This document shows positions 38,087-46,246 of a stretch of 64,000 nucleotides of DNA, piece by piece. Origin of the DNA: Coralliovum pocilloporae (lineage in GTDB: Bacteria; Pseudomonadota; Alphaproteobacteria; Rhizobiales; Cohaesibacteraceae); NCBI RefSeq assembly GCF_030845175.1, contig NZ_CP132542.1, forward strand, positions 1,120,001 through 1,184,000, written 5' to 3'. Numbering within the stretch: position 1 is the first letter of the stretch; every line of letters begins with the position of its first letter. The notes below the pieces were generated by a model. The model was given only the letters and a program-made list of their open reading frames with translations. It made no database searches and was not told where the DNA came from. The translations under genes and the position numbers were made by a program.

Positions 38087-40933
38087 ATGACTTCTCCCCC
38101 TCACATCACCATTAATCAAACAGCACCCGTCAAGGCTGTTCTGGGACCGACCAATACGGGAAAAACCCATTTTGCCATTGAACGCATGCTGGCTAACCGG
38201 ACCGGGATGATCGGCTTGCCACTGCGCCTTCTGGCACGGGAAGTATACGCGCGGGTCACAGACAGGGTCGGGCTTGCCGCTGTCGCTCTGATAACGGGTG
38301 AGGAACGGATTATCCCGAAGTCTCCCCGCTACTGGATCTCCACCGTGGAGGCCATGCCCAAGGATATCATCACAGATTTTGTTGCCATTGATGAAATTCA
38401 GCTGGCCGGTGATTTCGAACGTGGACACATCTTCACCGATCGCATGCTGACGGTGAGAGGGCAGTACGAAACCCTCCTGCTCGGCTCAGACACTATGCGG
38501 CCGCTGATCCAACATCTGCTTCCTAATGCGGAAATCATCACCCGTCCCCGCATGTCTGTCCTCTCCTATGCAGCCTCAAAGAAGATCAGCCGCCTGCCGC
38601 GACGGTCTGCTATCGTCGCCTTCTCTGCCAATGATGTTTATGCCATTGCAGAACTCGTCAGACGTCAGAGAGGCGGTGCAGCGGTTGTGATGGGCTCTCT
38701 CAGCCCCCGCACCCGCAACGCCCAGGTGGAGCTGTTCCAGTCCGGCGATGTTGATTTCCTTGTTGCGACCGATGCCATCGGCATGGGCCTTAATCTAGAT
38801 GTCCATCACGTCGCTTTTGCCTCTGATTACAAGTTTGACGGATTTCAGTACCGGCCGCTTTCGGCAGCGGAACTTGGACAGATAGCAGGGCGCGCCGGAC
38901 GCCATACACGCGACGGCTCCTTTGGCGTCACCGGCAGAACGGCTCCGTTTGACGACGGCCTGGTTGAGCGGCTCGAAACACACGAATTCGAGCCGTTGAA
39001 GGTGCTGCAATGGAGAAACAACCGGCTCGATTTCAGCTCAATTGATGCTCTCAGACTGAGCCTTGAGACACCACCCGACAGAACCGGACTGACCAAGGCG
39101 CCACCTGCTGACGACATCAGAGCCCTCGAATATGCCCTTCGGTTACCGGAAATTGCTGAAAAAGCGACGGAAAGGGACCGGATTTCACTTCTCTGGGACT
39201 TGTGTCAGATCCCCGATTATCGGAAGATCGCGCCAGCCAGCCACGCAGAGCTGCTTGCGACCCTGTTCGAGTTTCTCGAAAATGGTCGTCGCATTCCATC
39301 TGGATGGTTTGCCAGCCAGACAGCCTATGCGGACCGGCTGGATGGTGATATCGACACCCTCGCGAACAGGATCGCCCACATAAGAACTTGGACATTTGTC
39401 TCGAATCGAAAAGATTGGCTTGACGATCCGGCCTATTGGCGAGAAGAAACACGGGCAATTGAAGACAGATTATCAGACGCGCTGCATGAAAAGCTGACAC
39501 AGCGCTTTGTTGATCGACGAACCAGCGTATTGATGAAACGCCTGAGAGAGAATGTAATGCTTGAAGCCGAGATCACGGCCGGTGGTGAAATTGTTGTGGA
39601 AGGCCAGCACGTCGGACACATTACCGGATTCCGGTTCACCCCTGACGCAACAGCCGATGGCCCTGAAGCCAAGGCACTCCGCGCAGCCGCCAACAAGGTG
39701 TTGTCCGCTGAAGTCGAGAGACGTGCCGTGCGTCTGGCCGATGCAGCAAATCAGTCTTTCATTCTGTCCAGCGACGGATCCCTCCGCTGGCAGGGCGAAG
39801 TTATTGCCAAACTGTCCTCAGGTGATGATGCTCTGAGCCCGCGCTTTGTACTGCTGGCGGATGAGCATTTGTCCGGGCCATCTCAGGAAAAGGTCCAGCA
39901 GCGCATTGATCTCTGGCTCGCCAATCATGTGGAAACTCTGCTGAAGCCCCTTATCGACCTGAAGAATGCGGAAGGTCTTGAAGGCATTGCCCGGGGCATT
40001 GCATTCCAGCTGGTCGAAGGCCTTGGCATTCTTGAACGCTCAAAAGTGGCTGAGGAAATCCGTCAGCTTGATCAGGATGCCCGTGGATCCCTGCGCAAGT
40101 ATGGCGTCCGCTTTGGTGCCTATCACATCTACATCCCGGCATTGCTGAAGCCGGCACCGGCAAATCTCCTGACCATTTTCTGGGCTCTCAGCCAGGACTG
40201 CCTGGATGCCAAGGGCGTGGTTGAAGTGCCGCAACTGTCCATCGCCGGACGAACCTCTGTTGAAGCAGACCCGGAGATCTCACAGCAGATTTATCTGACA
40301 TCCGGCTTCAAGGTTTATGGCCAGCGGGCTGTGCGCATCGATATTCTGGAACGGCTGGCCGATCTCATCCGCCCGATCCTTGCATGGCGGCCGGGAACAG
40401 ACAGCGAAATGCCGGAAGGTGCCCTTGAGACCGGTCGCGGCTTTACAGTCACTGTAGCGATGACCTCCCTTCTCGGCTGCGCCGGAGAAGACTTCTCATC
40501 CATTCTCAAGTCTCTCGGCTACCGGGTGGAGCGCCGTCTGATTGAACCATCAGAAGAAGCCGCCGAGACCTCAGCTGAGACGATCTCAGATACAGCTGCC
40601 GCCGAAGAGGCCCCTAAGCAGGAAGATAGCGCTCAGGCCGCAACTCATGAAGATGCGCCTGCCGCAGAAGCTGTCGAGGACGAGCCGAAATATCTCGAAA
40701 TCTGGCGCCCTCAGCGTCAGGACCGGCAGCCACGCCACAGCAACAAGCAGCGGGCGGACAACAACCGGAATCGCAAAGGTGCTGCCAAACAGGGCAAGCC
40801 ATCCCAGCAGTCTTCAAACAAGAAGCAGGGTGGATCCCGTTCGGATAAAGGCCGCGCCGACAAGCCGCTGGATCCGAATTCTCCATTTGCGGCATTGGCG
40901 GCTCTCAAGGATACAATGTCCAAGCACGGCTAA
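38087..40933 (+). CDS. SUV3-like ATP-dependent RNA helicase
   Basis: 948-aa superfamily 2 helicase related to mitochondrial SUV3, the RNA-degradosome helicase. Motif I is GPTNTGKTH (~20-28), motif II DEIQ, then TDAIGMGLNL and GQIAGRAGRH for motifs V and VI. The middle is a long helicase-accessory region typical of alphaproteobacterial members. The last ~140 residues are acidic, then rich in Arg/Lys/Gln/Asn, and probably bind RNA. The ATG at 38087 is chosen because homology begins soon after; the frame is open for 58 more codons upstream without recognisable sequence. Four bases before the S4 gene. Confidence 0.87.
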   Translation: MTSPPHITINQTAPVKAVLGPTNTGKTHFAIERMLANRTGMIGLPLRLLAREVYARVTDRVGLAAVALITGEERIIPKSPRYWISTVEAMPKDIITDFVAIDEIQLAGDFERGHIFTDRMLTVRGQYETLLLGSDTMRPLIQHLLPNAEIITRPRMSVLSYAASKKISRLPRRSAIVAFSANDVYAIAELVRRQRGGAAVVMGSLSPRTRNAQVELFQSGDVDFLVATDAIGMGLNLDVHHVAFASDYKFDGFQYRPLSAAELGQIAGRAGRHTRDGSFGVTGRTAPFDDGLVERLETHEFEPLKVLQWRNNRLDFSSIDALRLSLETPPDRTGLTKAPPADDIRALEYALRLPEIAEKATERDRISLLWDLCQIPDYRKIAPASHAELLATLFEFLENGRRIPSGWFASQTAYADRLDGDIDTLANRIAHIRTWTFVSNRKDWLDDPAYWREETRAIEDRLSDALHEKLTQRFVDRRTSVLMKRLRENVMLEAEITAGGEIVVEGQHVGHITGFRFTPDATADGPEAKALRAAANKVLSAEVERRAVRLADAANQSFILSSDGSLRWQGEVIAKLSSGDDALSPRFVLLADEHLSGPSQEKVQQRIDLWLANHVETLLKPLIDLKNAEGLEGIARGIAFQLVEGLGILERSKVAEEIRQLDQDARGSLRKYGVRFGAYHIYIPALLKPAPANLLTIFWALSQDCLDAKGVVEVPQLSIAGRTSVEADPEISQQIYLTSGFKVYGQRAVRIDILERLADLIRPILAWRPGTDSEMPEGALETGRGFTVTVAMTSLLGCAGEDFSSILKSLGYRVERRLIEPSEEAAETSAETISDTAAAEEAPKQEDSAQAATHEDAPAAEAVEDEPKYLEIWRPQRQDRQPRHSNKQRADNNRNRKGAAKQGKPSQQSSNKKQGGSRSDKGRADKPLDPNSPFAALAALKDTMSKHG

Positions 40934-40937
40934 CCGG

Positions 40938-41315
40938 ATGACATCAGACCGGCAGCGTATCGATAAATGGCTCTGGTACGCCAGGGTGGTGAAAAGCCGC
41001 ACCCTGGCACAAAAGCTGGCCGCTGCCGGTCATGTCCGGATCAACAAGGAGAAAACCTCCGCCCCAAGCCAGGCTGTGAAGCCTGGTGATGTGCTGACGA
41101 TTACACTGCCGCGACGTATTCTGATCTACCGTATCCTCGACCTTGGAACACGGCGCGGACCGGCAGTGGAAGCCCAGACGCTCTATGAGGATCTGTCACC
41201 TCCCCCGGAGCCGAAGAGCGAACCGAAGCCAGAGAGCGGCCCGCGACGGGAGCCCGGCTCAGGCCGACCGACAAAACGTGAGCGACGCAAACTGGATCAG
41301 CTTAAGGGCGGTTGA
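40938..41315 (+). CDS. S4-domain RNA-binding protein (Hsp15/HslR-like)
   Basis: 125-aa protein. An S4 domain at the N-terminus (QRIDKWLWYARVVKSRTLAQ, AAGHVRINKEK, VKPGDVLTI) matches the HslR/Hsp15 family, which in E. coli rescues stalled 50S subunits carrying nascent chains. The tail is Pro/Glu-rich then Arg/Lys-rich (TKRERRKLDQLKGG). The ATG is four bases after the helicase stop, so both RNA-acting proteins are likely made together. Confidence 0.9.
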   Translation: MTSDRQRIDKWLWYARVVKSRTLAQKLAAAGHVRINKEKTSAPSQAVKPGDVLTITLPRRILIYRILDLGTRRGPAVEAQTLYEDLSPPPEPKSEPKPESGPRREPGSGRPTKRERRKLDQLKGG

Positions 41316-41493
41316 AAATCGCACAGGCGCTTTCACAAGTCCGGGAACACGTGATCAACGCTTGCATCGACTTTGTAAAACCGCTAGAGCCTTTCCGGGT
41401 TTATCAGAATGCCGGTCGACCAGCTCACTCGCATGGCCCGTGCATTGTATACGGAATGATTGAAACGGGCTCCCCGTTCAACAGGAGGCATGG

Positions 41494-41832
41494 ATGACAT
41501 ACGTCGTCATCGATAATTGCATTCGTTGCAAATATACAGACTGCGTGGATGTTTGCCCTGTAGACTGCTTCTACGAAGGTGAAAACATGCTCGTCATCCA
41601 TCCGGACGAGTGCATTGACTGCGGCGTGTGCGAGCCGGAATGCCCGGCGGAAGCCATCAAACCGGATACCGAACCGGACCTGGACAAATGGCTGACCATC
41701 AACGCGGAATATGCGGAGAAGTGGCCAAACCTGACGGCCCGTCGCGACCCGATGCCTGAAGCCGAGAAACATGACGGCGAGGCAGGCAAGCTGGAGAAAT
41801 ACTTCTCCGAGAAGCCTGGTGAAGGCGACTGA
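41494..41832 (+). CDS. fdxA: Ferredoxin FdxA (7Fe, [3Fe-4S][4Fe-4S])
   Basis: 112-aa seven-iron ferredoxin. The first cluster region [18 protein letters not shown] lacks one of the four Cys of a plain [4Fe-4S] pattern, as expected for the [3Fe-4S] site, and [12 protein letters not shown] is the second. The C-terminal ~50 residues are helical and acidic, as in the rhizobial/mitochondrial-type long form. AGGAGG precedes the ATG at 41494. Followed by its own terminator; separate from carD. Confidence 0.95.
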   Translation: MTYVVIDNCIRCKYTDCVDVCPVDCFYEGENMLVIHPDECIDCGVCEPECPAEAIKPDTEPDLDKWLTINAEYAEKWPNLTARRDPMPEAEKHDGEAGKLEKYFSEKPGEGD

Positions 41833-42210
41833 TTTCGCATATCGGCACCTTGGTACCGTCATTAACGAAAATGTAAGATTTTTCGGAATCCTGATGTTAT
41901 TGCATAGCAGCAATGCGTCGTTGGGGTTCCGAAAAGTGTTATTTTATGATAGGATACGTGTTCAGTCGGCAATATCTGTCAATGTCGAACTCCCTCCGGG
42001 AGTTTTTTTATGTCCGCCAGCCTGAGTACAGAGACTGTATTACACGGGCGTGACATTCGACGCAAAATCCTGACATCGGCTGAAAGACACGACGGGAATA
42101 CGGCAGGAAGTCCCTTATTTCTGCTGAGCGTTTATCTCGTCCAACAAAAGGGACGCGGGCGGTGACATCAACCTGACTGTCCGTCCAGATGCGCGGGAGT
42201 TATAAAGCGT
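41833..42210. other. 378-bp gap between fdxA and carD
   Basis: Holds the fdxA terminator and, by position, the carD promoter. No ORF or recognisable RNA is seen. TTAACG-AAAAT-GTAA near 41861 partly resembles a CtrA site but falls short of the consensus. The stretch after the terminator (42010-42210) has no clear promoter hexamers. Confidence 0.5.
41986..42009 (+). terminator. Terminator of fdxA
   Basis: AACTCCC (41988-41994) and GGGAGTT (41998-42004) form a 7-bp stem with a 3-nt loop followed by seven T residues. It lies about 155 bases after the fdxA stop, so the transcript has a long 3' tail. Confidence 0.85.
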
Positions 42211-42780
42211 ATGGCAATTACGAAGAAATCATCTCAGCGGCAGGGATTCAAAACGGGCGAGTACATTGTGTACCCCGCGCATGGCGTGGGTCAGATTACG
42301 GAAATAGAAGAGCAGGAAATCGCTGGAATGGCGCTTGAGCTGTTCGTCATCTATTTCGACAAGGACAAGATGACACTGCGGGTTCCGACAGCGAAAATTG
42401 AGTCCGTCGGAATGCGGAAGCTGTCAGACGCAGCTGTTGTCAAGAAAGCACTGGAAACGGTTCGTGGGCGCGCGCGTGTCAAGCGCACCATGTGGAGCCG
42501 CCGTGCTCAGGAATATGAAGCCAAGATCAATTCCGGTGATCTGATTTCTATTTCTGAAGTGGTTCGCGACCTGTACCGTTCCGACAGCCAGCCGGAGCAG
42601 TCCTACAGCGAACGCCAGCTCTATGAAGCAGCGATTGATCGCATGGCACGCGAACTGGCAGCCGTGAACAAGGTTTCCGAAACTGAAGCCATTCAGCTTG
42701 TGGAGAAAAACCTTCAGTCCAACGCCAGCCGCAGACCTAAGGCCAGCGACGAGAATCAGGAAGAGGAAGCAGCTGCTTAG
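42211..42780 (+). CDS. carD: CarD family transcriptional regulator
   Basis: 189-aa CarD/CdnL-type protein that binds the RNA polymerase beta subunit and stabilises open promoter complexes. The N-terminal RID domain (FKTGEYIVYPAHGVGQITEIEEQEI, about 13-65) is followed by a helical DNA-binding domain (SRRAQEYEAKI, LYEAAIDRMARELA). In alphaproteobacteria it influences stress and rRNA transcription. The acidic tail (NQEEEAAA) ends at a TAG supplied by a palindromic repeat. Confidence 0.94.
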   Translation: MAITKKSSQRQGFKTGEYIVYPAHGVGQITEIEEQEIAGMALELFVIYFDKDKMTLRVPTAKIESVGMRKLSDAAVVKKALETVRGRARVKRTMWSRRAQEYEAKINSGDLISISEVVRDLYRSDSQPEQSYSERQLYEAAIDRMARELAAVNKVSETEAIQLVEKNLQSNASRRPKASDENQEEEAAA

Positions 42781-42954
42781 AGCGCGCTTCTGAAAAGTTG
42801 ACAGACTTTTCAGATAAGAGCTTGCGGATAGTTACTGCTTCGCTTTCACTTAGAGCGTGTTGCGCCAAAGTGGGAACCGGTTTGGCGACAAACAACTCAC
42901 GTCATCAAAAACATAGAGCATGCGCATGAATCTCGTTCATCGCAAAATGCTCTA
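42778..42954. repeat. Cluster of TAGAGC palindromic repeats after carD
   Basis: Three units begin TAGAGC, at 42778, 42851 and 42914, and the last closes with GCTCTA at 42949-42954. The first contains the 9-bp stem CTGAAAAGT/ACTTTTCAG (42790-42813), the second CGCCAAA/TTTGGCG (42863-42887) with the core AAAGTGGGAACCGGTTT, and the third an imperfect long hairpin (42914-42954). The core resembles interspersed palindromes common in rhizobial genomes. The carD stop TAG is the first three bases of the cluster. Confidence 0.7.
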
Positions 42955-42958
42955 AGAC

Positions 42959-42986
42959 AAAGCCCGGCTTTCTGCCGGGCTTTTTC
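42959..42986. terminator. Bidirectional terminator between carD and the M48 gene
   Basis: AAAGCCCGGC / GCCGGGCTTT (42959-42968 and 42974-42983) forms a 10-bp stem with a 5-nt loop, followed by T residues on the + strand. A weaker TTTGTC follows it on the minus strand. It serves the convergent carD and M48 transcripts. Confidence 0.85.
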
Positions 42987-43010
42987 ATATCCGGACGGCA
43001 AACCAGTTCC

Positions 43011-44477
43011 TTATTCGGAGACAATCTTGACCAGTTGACCGGGCTTAACCGGGTTACTGGCGCTGATGCCGTTCAGAATACGGAAGAGACGCGCGGGCTG
43101 AGCAACACCACGCATGCGACGGACAAGCGGTCGCACATTCCCGTTCCGCGGAACCTCAACCACCCGGATACGCAGAGGCTTCAGCGAGGCGGCCTCTTCC
43201 AGCGACAGGCGTCTGAAGCTCTGAACAACACTGTCCGCCGCGTTGAAAAAGCCTGCATCCGGTGTCTTGGTCGCAAAGAGGAACCGGTATGTGGCAGTCC
43301 CGATACGGATCAGAGCGATCCGGAATGCCCACTTGCCACGACGCGCATCTGCAGTAGCAACAGGCAGGCCCTCGACCTTCCGGGTTCTGATACTGGAGCG
43401 GTCCAGACCCTTGATCCAGCCTGACTGGATATAATCAGCCAATGTCTGCCTGATCGGCACATCCACACCGTCAAACCGGATGGCAGTGCCCTGCTCTGTG
43501 GTCGCAAAAACCGCACGCGGCGTGTTCTCAATCCGGCTGCCTGCGGGCAGGTCAAAACGGATCCTCAGATCCGCATGAAAGAATGTGCTGCCGCGCACAT
43601 AGCCTTCCTCGGAATCATCCCCGAACAGAACGCCATCGAGAGACTTCAGGAACCGGTCATCATCACTACGGCGGGCTGCTTCAGGTCCGGAAAATGAGCG
43701 GGCGAAATTGATGGTCTCCCGAATCCGGTTTGGTGTCGACGGATGGGTCATCAGAAAGTCATCGCCATCATCCGAACGAACAGACCCTGCCCGAAAGGAC
43801 GAATACCGATCCAGCGACATCAGGAAACGCGAGGCTCCGTACGGGTCAAGCCCGGCACGCGCAAGGGTTCTGATTCCGGCCTTGTCGGCTGCCAGTTCCT
43901 GTGCCTGGCTGAACCGGGCAATCTCGTTTTTGCTATTCTTGAGAATGCGCTCGCGGGTCTTGCTGTCAATCGAGACTGTTGAGAGAATTTTACTGGCCAG
44001 AAGCGTGTTTCGAACCTTGTCTTCCCGCGCGATACCATGTCGCTCTGTCACATGTGCCATTTCATGCGCGATAACGGCTCCGATCTCGGAGAGGTCATTG
44101 GAAAGAGCAAGCAGGCCACGCGTCACATAGACATAACCACCCGGCAGGGCAAAGGCATTGACGACCGGTGAATTCAGCAGGGTGATCTGATAATTCTGGG
44201 CCGGATTATCAGAGGCAGCAACCAGACGGCCTATCAGGGCCCCAAGGCTGCGCTCTACCTGGGCATTCTCATAAATTCCGCCATAGGCCGCAACAATCTT
44301 GGGGTGTTCCTGTCGCCCGATCCGGGCATCACGGCTCTGCGTCCTGTCACCCAGCGTAACCGGTCCAAAGCCACCGCTAAGCGTCTGGCATCCAGACAGA
44401 AGCGCAACAGCCAGCAGGGACAGCATGAGGCCACGCCAAAGCCGCGCAGATACGAATGCGAACTGTACAAGGCTCAT
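43011..44477 (-). CDS. M48 family metalloprotease lipoprotein (BepA-like)
   Basis: 488-aa outer-membrane or periplasmic protease. Lipobox LSGC (Cys30), zinc motif HEMAH at 138-142 and the third ligand Glu194 (QAQELAADKAG). Relatives such as BepA/LoiP control LPS transport and outer-membrane protein quality. The C-terminus (~440-488; PARLFRILNGI..., KPGQLVKIVSE) looks LysM-like, which would bind peptidoglycan, an addition to the protease core. The central part is unassigned. It lies three bases downstream of the SNase-like gene and is probably co-transcribed. Confidence 0.9.
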   Translation of the reverse strand: MSLVQFAFVSARLWRGLMLSLLAVALLSGCQTLSGGFGPVTLGDRTQSRDARIGRQEHPKIVAAYGGIYENAQVERSLGALIGRLVAASDNPAQNYQITLLNSPVVNAFALPGGYVYVTRGLLALSNDLSEIGAVIAHEMAHVTERHGIAREDKVRNTLLASKILSTVSIDSKTRERILKNSKNEIARFSQAQELAADKAGIRTLARAGLDPYGASRFLMSLDRYSSFRAGSVRSDDGDDFLMTHPSTPNRIRETINFARSFSGPEAARRSDDDRFLKSLDGVLFGDDSEEGYVRGSTFFHADLRIRFDLPAGSRIENTPRAVFATTEQGTAIRFDGVDVPIRQTLADYIQSGWIKGLDRSSIRTRKVEGLPVATADARRGKWAFRIALIRIGTATYRFLFATKTPDAGFFNAADSVVQSFRRLSLEEAASLKPLRIRVVEVPRNGNVRPLVRRMRGVAQPARLFRILNGISASNPVKPGQLVKIVSE

Positions 44478-44480
44478 TCG

Positions 44481-45275
44481 TCAGCGATCCTCACCCAGAA
44501 ACCGAAGTTGTGCCGGGTGGGTAACATGAATAACCGTACCGTTCCAGCGACGAACCCATCCCGTAACCTTAATATAGTCACCTTCTCCGAGAAGCGAAAT
44601 CTCAGCCCGTTTCAAAAATTCGGCATAGGCTCCCGGTTCAACCGTCACCGAGAAATCACGCGACCAGTCCCGGCTCGAGTTGATATATACCCTGTTGCTG
44701 CGGATGTGGGCCGAATTCACTTTCACGATAAAACTGTCAAAACGCTCGGTTTTAAGGACCTTGCGCGCATTTCGCGTGGTAATCACCATAAGCCCTGTCC
44801 GGTTATTATCTGACAAACGCGCCAGAACCTCAGCACAGGCCGAACCGGAATCAGGCATGACAAGATACGCTCCCATACGCACCAGAAGAGCCTGTAACCA
44901 GTCAGAAGAGTCCGGCAAGAATATGTCCTGTTCCTGGCGACCCGTCAGGGCAATATGGGCAATCAGGCGGCCATATCGATCCTTACCAAAGGTACGAAAG
45001 CGGATAGCTTGCCCAGGTTTCAGCAGCCCCTCAAGGCGCATATCCGCATTAACGCCCGGGCGCGGCACAACATCAGCCAGGCTCAGCACACGCCCGTCAG
45101 ACAGGGTCAGCAGCCCGGCACCATCAACCGATTCCACAATCCCGTCCCCAAACGGTTCCAACCATGGCCCGCAGCGCTCAGAAGCATTGACCGAGCCTGC
45201 CGTCAAAAGTCCTATAACCAGGACAAAGCAACAACGACAAAACACAGCAGACACACACACCACCCCGACTGACAA
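44481..45275 (-). CDS. Thermonuclease-like (SNase fold) exported protein
   Basis: About 264 aa with an N-terminal hydrophobic export segment. A single SNase-like domain is suggested by DGRVLSLADVVPRP, RFRTFGKDRYGRLIAHIAL and LLVRMGAYLVMPDSG, but the catalytic Asp/Glu/Arg set of staphylococcal nuclease is not clearly intact. The C-terminal ~100 residues (IVKVNSAHIRSNRVYINSS, WSRDFSVTVE) form a second, unassigned domain. The start is uncertain: the frame begins at TTG (45275) with several GTG codons after it. Immediately upstream of the M48 gene. Confidence 0.75.
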   Translation of the reverse strand: MSVGVVCVSAVFCRCCFVLVIGLLTAGSVNASERCGPWLEPFGDGIVESVDGAGLLTLSDGRVLSLADVVPRPGVNADMRLEGLLKPGQAIRFRTFGKDRYGRLIAHIALTGRQEQDIFLPDSSDWLQALLVRMGAYLVMPDSGSACAEVLARLSDNNRTGLMVITTRNARKVLKTERFDSFIVKVNSAHIRSNRVYINSSRDWSRDFSVTVEPGAYAEFLKRAEISLLGEGDYIKVTGWVRRWNGTVIHVTHPAQLRFLGEDR

Positions 45276-45391
45276 TCAATCCGAATTGCATTGAAGTAGC
45301 AGAAGAGGTGTTAACACAACTGACAATGACAAAAAAATCTGAACGCTTCCTGCTGCATCAGCTGATATTCTATGCTATGCGACGCACAGTC

Positions 45392-45468
45392 GGCCCCGTA
45401 GCTCAGCAGGATAGAGCAACTGCCTCCTAAGCAGTAGGTCACACGTTCGAATCGTGTCGGGGTCGCCA
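45392..45468 (+). tRNA. tRNA-Arg (anticodon CCU)
   Basis: 77-nt cloverleaf with CCA encoded. Acceptor stem GGCCCCG/CGGGGTC, D arm GCTC...GAGC, anticodon arm ACTGC-CTCCTAA-GCAGT with CCT reading AGG, T arm ACACG-TTCGAAT-CGTGT. Its 3' end is one base from the stop codon of the opposing TauE gene, and no terminator hairpin follows. Confidence 0.95.
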
Positions 45469-45469
45469 C

Positions 45470-46246
45470 TCAGCCCACAACATTCCACAGTGTCGTCCCC
45501 AGCAGATTCAGAGCCAGTATGGTCAGGAGAGCCTTGAAAACTCTTTGGAAAAGCTCCGGGCTCAGGCCTTTCAGAATATGCGTACCCAGACGCGTGCCGA
45601 GATAACCGGAACCGATCATCAGAACAATCAGACCCAGCCAGTCGGCGAAGGCAAAGCCAAGAAAACCGAAGACCAGAATCTTGATCAGGTGCTGGATGCT
45701 CATGCAGGCAGCATGGTTGGCGACAATTTCAAAGCGTTCTGAGAACCGTGACGACAGGCTGGCCGCAACAAAGGGCCCCGTCACTCCTACAAACATGGTG
45801 AGGATGGTCGACAGAGCCGCCATCATGGAGACAGACAGGGTCGAATCCGCATCCATCCGAAGTTTTGGCCCCCAGGTCACTAAAAGGATGAATATCCCGA
45901 CGAGTCCCTTCAGGAGAGTTGCTGGCAGCTCCACTGCAATCTGCCCCCCGATGAGGCCACCCACAACACTTCCAACAAGAAACCAGACAATGGTGGCCCG
46001 GTGAAGAAAGGCCCGCTGGATGATCATCCGGGACAGATTGGACCCAAGCTGGACAACACCATGCACCGGTATCAGGGCCGGACCAGGCATAGTGCTGGCC
46101 ATCACGGCCAGAAGCACCATCCCGCCACCGATGCCAAGAGCCGCCGTCAATGCTGAGGTCATAAAGCTGACACCGATCAGCAGCAGGCTGAGCCAGAGGC
46201 CAAGATCATCAGGCAGAACAGTGAACAGAAATGCTGCCGGTTCCAT
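45470..46246 (-). CDS. TauE/SafE family permease
   Basis: 258-aa integral membrane protein with about eight helices in two half-repeats (LTAALGIGGGMVLLAVM in the first, LTMFVGVTGPFVAASLSS in the second), the TauE/SafE/DUF81 pattern. Named for sulfite export in taurine metabolism, but most members have no known substrate. Its ATG overlaps the M20 hydrolase stop by one base, so the two are coupled. The soe operon 16 kb away makes a sulfite link tempting but unproven. Confidence 0.9.
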   Translation of the reverse strand: MEPAAFLFTVLPDDLGLWLSLLLIGVSFMTSALTAALGIGGGMVLLAVMASTMPGPALIPVHGVVQLGSNLSRMIIQRAFLHRATIVWFLVGSVVGGLIGGQIAVELPATLLKGLVGIFILLVTWGPKLRMDADSTLSVSMMAALSTILTMFVGVTGPFVAASLSSRFSERFEIVANHAACMSIQHLIKILVFGFLGFAFADWLGLIVLMIGSGYLGTRLGTHILKGLSPELFQRVFKALLTILALNLLGTTLWNVVG

